From: Rhodospirillales bacterium
GTDB taxonomy: Bacteria > Pseudomonadota > Alphaproteobacteria > Rhodospirillales > Defluviicoccaceae
Assembly: GCA_016712375.1 (NCBI GenBank)
Contig: JADJRE010000005.1
Coordinates: 257,914 to 321,913 of the forward strand
Reading direction: 5' to 3'
DNA length: 64,000 bases
The position numbers were made by a program, and so were the translations under genes. Below, one piece after another: positions 58,329-64,000 of this stretch. Under the pieces are notes generated by a model that saw nothing but the letters and a program-made list of their open reading frames with translations, was not told the origin of the DNA and searched no databases. Each line of letters begins with the position of its first letter. Within the stretch, counting starts at the first letter, position 1.

Positions 58329-58543
58329 CGAGGGGGAAGCACACGAACAGCGGAAATCCGGACGCGGGGCGCCTGCCGCGGAACGGCGCGGCGGCGCGAC
58401 ATGGGACTAAAGCGAGGCAGAACGATTGCTGTCCAGGTTAATACGAAACCCACCACCACCAGCATTTCCGGCCACTTCTCGGTGACGAATGCTCGCATTG
58501 CCTCTGACTCCGCTCCCGCTGTCGCCGGCCATGCAAGTGTCAC
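58304..58543 (-). CDS. Possible small single-helix membrane protein
   Basis: A 79-residue open frame, perhaps 64 from an inner ATG. One clear helix, MLVVVGFVLTWTAIVLPRF, follows an acidic start; the tail is basic and not distinctive. It overlaps the next gene start by 25 bp. Could be a chance frame. Confidence 0.3.
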   Translation of the reverse strand: MTLAWPATAGAESEAMRAFVTEKWPEMLVVVGFVLTWTAIVLPRFSPMSRRRAVPRQAPRVRISAVRVLPPRCNPARSC

Positions 58544-58729
58544 GCCAGCATAACAATGACCATCTACTATCGGCGGTCGGCGATCAGTCCGCCAACATAA
58601 GAAATTAGTGATATGCAGCGGTTTCCTAGGTCTCTGAAAACGATATGAATTTCGTGCCTAACCGGCCCGGCGAAGCTCTCGGCCGCTCCGCGAGGCGGCT
58701 CCCGCCACGCTGACGATTCGGCCGATGAC

Positions 58730-59044
58730 TCACTCCGGCGGCGGCGTTCGATTTGGCATGGCCGCTGCCAGAATGCTCAGGTCGGCGATGCAGGTCTCGA
58801 TCAGGTCCAGCAGGTAGCCGCGTTGGCCGAGCGACTGGATGATCGTCCGCGCCACATCCAGCCGCGCCGCGACGTCATCGAGCGACCGCGCCGGCGTCGA
58901 CAATAACCGCTCCTGCAAGTCCGCGATCCGGCATTCCAGATTGGCAACTGCGCCTGCCCCCGGCTCATGCAGCGCCTGCTGTGCCACATTCAGCTCTCGT
59001 CCGAGGCGCGAGATCGGCGAGCCTTCCGCGTCCTGCTCGTCCAT
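58730..59044 (-). CDS. Small hypothetical coiled-coil protein
   Basis: A 104-residue protein from ATG 59044, behind GAAGGAAGA. Helical with heptads: ISRLGRELNVAQQALHE, LECRIADLQERLLS, LDDVAARLDVARTIIQSL. No known family. Divergent from the DoxX-NDH-2 gene with a 134-bp gap that should hold both promoters. The 186-bp stretch on its other side (58544-58729) shows no gene. Confidence 0.65.
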   Translation of the reverse strand: MDEQDAEGSPISRLGRELNVAQQALHEPGAGAVANLECRIADLQERLLSTPARSLDDVAARLDVARTIIQSLGQRGYLLDLIETCIADLSILAAAMPNRTPPPE

Positions 59045-59178
59045 TTGAGTTCTTCCTTCGCCCTTCCTGCTTACGGGCACCATAGCCCCAACCTATCGAA
59101 ATATTGATGCCTCGGCATTTCCTGATAACTGCCTTGTAACGCCATGATGTTGGCTGAGCGGGTAATGAGGAGCGAGCG

Positions 59179-61304
59179 ATGACGCGAGCAGAGGTAAAGG
59201 GCCTGATCGGCTCCCGCTGGGCGCCAGTGGCCGAAGGGATGCACAGGCTGCGCGGAGTGCTGGAAACTGTCGCCGCACCCTTGCTCGACCTGTTCATCCG
59301 CATCTGGCTGGCGCAGTCGTTCTTCGCATCCGGCGTCCTCAAAACAATCAATTGGCCAGCCACGGTATTTCTCTACACCGCCGAGCATCCCGTGCCGGGG
59401 GTGTCGCCTGCTGTTGCCGCGGCGATCGGCACGGGGTTTGAGCTCGTGTGCCCGCTGCTGTTGCTGATCGGGCTGTTCACCCGTGCGGCGGCCTTGCCAC
59501 TGTTTGCCTGGGCGCTGTTCCTGCAACTCACCTACGCAGCGCTGGATGCGCAGGTCTATCAGATCCTGTTGCTCGGCCTGCTGATACTGCGTGGCGCCGG
59601 ATCAATCTCTCGCTGGACCGCGCGATCGCGCCGCATCTTTCCAGCTCGGCGTTACCATTCGCCGGGGCGGTCGTTGCTGTCGGCAAATTTCTCGACCACT
59701 GGGCGTTGCCGTTCGGCTTGCTCCTGGTGCGATTGATCGTCGCTGGCGTCTTTCTCCATGCAGCTAGCGTCGCCTTGGCTGGCGGGGGAGCCGCCATCAT
59801 TGTCGCTGCAGCATTGGGGCTGTTTTCAGGTTTGCTCGCCTTCGGCTTGGGCACTCGTTTCGCTGCGGCAGCGCTGCTGCCGGCACTGTTGTTCGTCCCG
59901 GCGGGCAGCGGTGACGACGCGGGTCTGCTGCTGGGGCTGCTGCTCGCGGCATTGCTTACACGCGGCGGCGGCGCACTGGCCTTGGACCGGCTTCTCGCTG
60001 CGCGGCTGGTGCGACTATTCCCCAGTCTCGGCACGGATGTCGGATGGCTGGAGGGGGTGCCTCGAGTGGTGATCGTTGGCGCTGGTTTCGGCGGCGTCGC
60101 AGCGGCGCGGGCGCTGAAGCACGCGTGGGCTCAGGTTACGCTGATCGACCGCCGCAACTATCACCTTTTTCAACCGCTGCTGTACCAGGTTGCGACCGCC
60201 AGCCTCTCGCCTTCGGAGATCGCAACGCCCATCCGCACTTTGCTGCGCGGTCACCCTAACTGTCGGGTGACCATGGCCCGCGTTACTGGGGTCGATGTTA
60301 ATGCACGCGAGGTCATCACCGCAGACCGGCGGATTGGCTTTGACTATCTGGTGCTGGCCTGCGGTGCCCGGCACAGTTATTTCAGCCGGGACGACTGGGA
60401 GGCTGCGCCCGGTCTCAAGAAGATCGACGATGCGACGGCGATCCGGGCTCGTATCCTTTCCGCCTTCGAGCGCGCCGAAACAGCCGAGAATGTCGAGGAG
60501 CGGCGCCGCCTGCTCAGTTTCGTCATTGTCGGAGGAGGGCCAACCGGCGTCGAACTGGCTGGTGCCATCGCTGAGCTGGCCCGCCACGGTATGCGAGGCG
60601 ACTTCCGCAGCGTGGATCCGGCGCAGGCGCGTGTCATCCTGGTGCAGTCGGCTTCCCGCCTCCTGCCGGCGATGGCGGAGCCGTTGTCGGCGCGTGCGCG
60701 CTGCTCGCTGGAGACACTTGGCGTTGAGGTGCGGACCGGCGCGAAGGTAGAGGAAATTGACCACGAAGGGGTGCGGATTGGCAACGAACGTATCGAGGCG
60801 GCGACAGTACTTTGGGCGGCGGGGGTGATGGCGTCACCCGCCGCCCGTTGGCTCGGTGCCGACCGTGACGGCAGTGGCCGCATCGTCGTGCAGACCGATC
60901 TTTCGGTGCCGGGACAGGCAACGATCTTCGCTATCGGCGACACAGCCGCGTGCAAGGGCGCCGACGGAAAGCCGCTACCCGGTCTTGCGCCCGTCGCCAA
61001 GCAGCAGGGTTACTACGTCGCGCGCCACATCCGCGCCGACATCGAGGGGCGCCGCCCACCCGGCCCGTTTCGATATAGCGACTGGGGGTCCATGGCAACG
61101 ATCGGCCGCAAGGCCGCGGTCGCCGATCTCCGCCGCCTGCACCTCACGGGCAGCGTGGCTTGGTGGCTCTGGGGGGCCGTGCACGTCGGGTTCCTGGTGG
61201 ATGCGCGCAGCCGTGCGGCGGTGTTGCTCGATTGGTTGTGGTCATACCTCACCTGGGGCCGAAGCGTCCGGCTGATCACGGGAAACGAGGGTGGGGTGGA
61301 TTAA
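59179..61304 (+). CDS. DoxX-DoxX-like-NDH-2 fusion, NADH:quinone oxidoreductase, one frameshift
   Basis: From ATG 59179 (AGGAGCGAG upstream) residues 1-140 are a DoxX domain: LFIRIWLAQSFFASGVLKTI, FELVCPLLLLIGLFTRAAAL. Near 59605 the frame breaks (one missing base), then continues in the other frame with a second hydrophobic domain (LLLVRLIVAGVFLHAASVAL; residues about 150-285). From about residue 293 an NDH-2 follows: VVIVGAGFGGVAAARALK, the substrate part, VIVGGGPTGVELAGAI and AIGDTAAC. Total about 709 residues. NDH-2 oxidises NADH and reduces quinone without pumping protons; the fused DoxX parts would fix it to the membrane. Confidence 0.85.
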
Positions 61305-61402
61305 CCGCTCACTACCATGCTTGCCGGCTTCTCGATCATTTGGCGACACTTGCGCCAGACGTAGCTATCGGCTGGTGCTGGTTCATCGAGGAGCGGAACC
61401 CG

Positions 61403-62565
61403 ATGCTGAAGAAAATAGCGATGTTCAGTCTTGTGGTCGGGCTGGCGCTTAACGGGGCCGCCGCAGTACGCGCGCAGTCGCTGGAGGCGCAGCGTGAGCG
61501 CGTCAACCAGGGAACCATCGCCATCATCTCGGGCGGCGTCAACGGCACTTACATCCGGATTGCCAGCGATCTCGCAGCGGTGCTCGACAAGGGCGACAAG
61601 CTGCGCATCCTGCCGATCGTCGGCAAAGGCTCGGTGCAGAACATCACCGATCTGCTTTATTTGCGCGGCGTCGATGTAGCAATCGTCCAATCAGACGTGC
61701 TGGGGTTCATTCGCAAGGACAACCTCTACCCCAACATCGAGCAACGGATCCGCTACGTAACCAAGCTGTACAATGAGGAGGTCCATATCCTGGCGGGCGG
61801 GGATATTTCGCAACTTGCTGACCTGGCGGGAAGGAAGGTCAATGTCGATGTCGCCGGTAGCGGCACGGCGATGACTTCGGCTACCCTTTTCCGCGCTCTC
61901 GGTCTGAAAGTCGAGCCGACGAATTTCGACCAGGCACTGGCTCTGGAGAAGCTGAAGGATGGCGAAATCGCGGCGATGGTTTTGTCGCCGGCAAGCCGAC
62001 TGGACCTATTCCGTAAAATCGAACCAGGGAGCGCACTACATTTCCTGCCGGTGCCTTGAGCGCCGACCTGCTTCGCATCTACCTGCCCTCATCCCTGACG
62101 CATGCAGATTACCCAGCCCTGATCAGCGAGCAGCAGCCAGCAGACACGGTTGCCGTCGGAGCTGTAATGGCTGTCTACAACTGGGAGCGAAATACCGATC
62201 GCTACAGGCGCACCAGCGCCTTCGTCGAGGCGTTCTTCGATAACTTCGAGGAGCTCTCGCCGCCGCGACACTCCAAGCGGCAGGGAGGTCAACCTGGCGG
62301 CAGAGGTGCCGGGATGGATTCACGCTTCGGACCGGCGCAGGACTGGCTGGAGCGACGGACGACAACATCGGGCGCCGGTTACGATCTGGCTCTCAAGTCC
62401 TCGTTCGAGGACTTCCTGAAATTCATGCAGGAAACGGGCGGCGGAAGCGGGCTTGGACAGAACCGGGACGCGCTGTTCACCCGTTTCCTGGAGTGGCGTG
62501 CCCACCAACCGGCGCAGCAGCCCCCACCAGTCTCAGCGCCAGCCCTGCCGAGCCCGGCACGCTGA
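61403..62565 (+). CDS. TAXI-family TRAP transporter substrate-binding protein, frameshifted
   Basis: From ATG 61403 (GAGGAGCGG upstream) there is a signal peptide (MFSLVVGLALNGAAAVRA), then GVNGTYIRIASDLAAVLDKG, VGKGSVQNITDLLYLRGVD and VAIVQSDVLG, all TAXI-type. One C is missing at about 62054, which turns PLSADLLRI into a stop. A second region near 62285-62325 reads out of frame (expected QEVNLAAEVPGW), then the RFGPAQDWLERR end returns. Whole protein about 386 residues. It captures a solute such as glutamate in the periplasm, but no TRAP membrane subunit genes lie next to it. Confidence 0.85.
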
Positions 62566-62580
62566 TGATAAACCTGCCGT

Positions 62581-63411
62581 TCAGTGAATTGACGGATTGA
62601 GGATTGCGCGGGCTTCAGCGTCGCCGCGTGATGCCGCCGATCGCAGCCGCTGGATCAGCGCATCGGCACGCGCACGTGCCGTGGCATCTCCCATCTTCAT
62701 CGCCACGCTGTACCACTGCAGCGCCGCCGCCGGGTCGGCGCGGCCGCCACGGATACCCCGTTGCTCGAGCAGTATAGGATCAAAACTGGCGGCTAGCGCG
62801 CTAGCGCCGATCGAACTGCCGCCATCAGCGGCTCGGCGATAGAGGAGCCGTGCAGCGACCACGTCGGAGCGAGCGAGGTATAGGTCGCCCTGGGCGACCA
62901 GCAACGAGGGGTCGAGCTTTTGTGGCCCAACCTGAGGAGCTGCCTGGATGACCTCCGAGATCGGAACGACATCTGCCGCGGGCGTGGTGTGCTCGTGCCT
63001 CGGGCCTGGTGCGATTGCTTGCGGAGAGGCTGCGGCCGGGATCTCGCTGGAGGATGCCGCCCAGGCGGCGCCTTCCCGCCATGACGCGGGATCCAGTGCC
63101 GGCACCGCCAGCACGTCGGTGTCGTTTAGTAGTGCCCGTGGACCTTCAACCGTCAGCCGTGTGACAGAACTGCTTGTCCACTCCCGATCGGCCAAAAAGG
63201 TTGATATAAAAACAAGCCCAGCTACTGCGAGCAGGATCAAACCACCAATCGCAGTTGTCCGGGTGGAACCCACAGCTGGCCCGAAACCCGGGGTTGCGCG
63301 GCCTCGGCGCGTAGGCTTCGCGCCCGGTTCCGTGCCTGTTGTTGATGCGAAGGACACCGGCGGTGTCTCTGCGAAAGGCTCTTTGCCGAGCCGCGTGTTG
63401 CTCAGCTGCAT
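62581..63411 (-). CDS. Sel1/TPR-like repeat protein with a membrane helix
   Basis: A 276-residue protein (ATG 63411; 63444 is possible). A basic Pro-rich N-terminus is followed by one helix (TAIGGLILLAVAGLVFISTF), then a linker and C-terminal Sel1-like units: AARLLYRRAADGGSSIGASA, DPAAALQWYSVAMKMGDATA, IQRLRSAASRGDAEARAILN. Sel1 repeats mediate protein contacts, often in cell envelopes. Divergent from the LysR gene with a 249-bp gap. Confidence 0.78.
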   Translation of the reverse strand: MQLSNTRLGKEPFAETPPVSFASTTGTEPGAKPTRRGRATPGFGPAVGSTRTTAIGGLILLAVAGLVFISTFLADREWTSSSVTRLTVEGPRALLNDTDVLAVPALDPASWREGAAWAASSSEIPAAASPQAIAPGPRHEHTTPAADVVPISEVIQAAPQVGPQKLDPSLLVAQGDLYLARSDVVAARLLYRRAADGGSSIGASALAASFDPILLEQRGIRGGRADPAAALQWYSVAMKMGDATARARADALIQRLRSAASRGDAEARAILNPSIH

Positions 63412-63659
63412 TTTAGGCACCCCGGGCGCACCATGCACCGTCATCAAGCGTATCGCTATTGTAACATGACAGCTGAAGCAAAGACCAACGCGTAATAGAC
63501 GACGGCAACGATCAAGATTAACGACTCCAAAAAGGAATATACGAGCAAAGGGTTGCAATGGGAAATGTCACCGGACCGCCAGTTCCCTGCAACCATTTAA
63601 CGCAGTATTACTCGCTTTAGCGTATCCGGAGGCGAGTAGACTCATCTGTGAGGGGCGTG

Positions 63660-64000
63660 ATGGAGCTTTACCAAGTCAGATACTTCCTTGCGTTGTGTGA
63701 AACGCTTAATTTCACGCGGGCGGCGGAAAATTGCAACGTCTCGCAACCGAGTCTGACGCGTGCCATCCAGAACTTAGAGGCCGAGTTAGGTGGGCGCTGT
63801 TCCATCGCGAACGGCAACGCACATCTGACCGAGCTTGGCAAGCTCATGCATCCTTATTTGGAGCAGACATTTGGTCAGGCCGAGGCTGCTAAGGCGCGGG
63901 CGAAGGACTTCAGCAAGCTGATCGACACCCCTTTGGGCATCGGCGTGATGTGTACGATCGGGTCGACCAAGCTGATGGAGTTGTTCAGCACGTTCCAGTC
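63660..64000 (+). CDS. LysR-family transcription regulator, C-terminus off window
   Basis: ATG 63660, after a GAGGGG stretch. The N-terminal helix-turn-helix is standard: MELYQVRYFLALCETLNFTR and AAENCNVSQPSLTRAIQNLE. Around 63793-63825 the frame reads GGRCSIANGNAHLTELG, where the family has GG.LF.RER..THLTELG. One missing C near 63797 and two more missing bases near 63822 would restore LFHRERQRTHLTE, so two small gaps cancel out. The substrate-binding domain begins with TPLGIGVMCTIG and is cut by the edge. Target genes unknown. Confidence 0.88.
   Translation, partial: MELYQVRYFLALCETLNFTRAAENCNVSQPSLTRAIQNLEAELGGRCSIANGNAHLTELGKLMHPYLEQTFGQAEAAKARAKDFSKLIDTPLGIGVMCTIGSTKLMELFSTFQ

Noticed and set aside
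1..64000. CRISPR arrays, tRNA or rRNA genes
   Set aside because: No evenly spaced repeats, no cloverleaf or conserved T-arm text, and no rRNA-like sequence noticed on either strand by eye.

Overview
The window is high-GC DNA from an alphaproteobacterium. The F0 ATP-synthase cluster (atpI-atpB-atpE-atpF'-atpF, no F1 genes attached), a TrcR/DUF1013 cell-cycle regulator, DUF3775 and DUF2914 proteins, an egtB-egtD pair and a dsbA-smc-atp neighbourhood all point that way. A Rhodospirillales-like member is my best guess, by inference only. It reads as chromosome: housekeeping genes packed on both strands, one insertion sequence, no phage, plasmid, CRISPR or tRNA signal.

Layout. 1-6.4 kb (minus): UbiB/AarF kinase (cut by the edge), a giant DUF748/AsmA-like envelope protein broken by one in-frame TAG, and YihY. 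6.5-10.4 kb: rpmE, trcR, DUF3775, a propionyl/acetyl-CoA synthetase, DUF465. 10.6-14.1 kb: ygfZ, a secreted low-complexity protein, and coxG-coxS-coxM with no large subunit. 14.4-22 kb: ahpC, ahpD, ftsH, DUF2914, cytochrome b561 converging on cytochrome c', a LOG-family enzyme, a CNNM/CorC transporter. 22-32.3 kb: a metabolic island in two divergent arms. The minus arm is DoxX, cupin, SMP-30 lactonase, MFS, two-domain VOC, DoxX. The plus arm is an NDH-2-like dehydrogenase with a cNMP-like tail, a GH63-type glucosidase and a glucose-dehydrogenase-like SDR. Together they could hydrolyse a glucoside, oxidise glucose to gluconolactone, open the lactone and recycle NADH to quinone. 32-41 kb: GST, exported rhodanese, cardiolipin synthase, UbiX, holin-like and DUF883 membrane proteins, egtD, egtB, PPK2-type polyphosphate:AMP phosphotransferase. 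41.4-43.9 kb: an SLC13/ArsB-type permease split by an IS110-family element. 44-48.5 kb: MscS, two small TM/coiled-coil proteins, MscL, NudF. 48.6-56.3 kb: dsbA, smc, an unknown protein, then the F0 operon behind a visible terminator and promoter. 56.4-64 kb: hypothetical proteins, histidine phosphatase, methyltransferase, a DoxX-DoxX-NDH-2 fusion, a TAXI TRAP binding protein, a Sel1-like protein and the start of a LysR regulator.

A striking property is the number of single-base frame breaks in genes that should be intact (ygfZ, coxG, glucosidase, nudF, dsbA, smc, atpB, atpF', methyltransferase, DoxX-NDH-2, TAXI protein, LysR). Nearly all are repaired by adding one base, often in a short homopolymer; four are GAAAA runs. 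This looks like under-called homopolymers in the assembly rather than gene decay, so I annotate these as whole genes and give the break points. The IS110 transposase is more damaged and may be truly dead.

The most interesting biology is the repeated link between DoxX-type membrane proteins and NDH-2 dehydrogenases: divergent neighbours at 26.5-28.8 kb and a single fused polypeptide at 59.2-61.3 kb.
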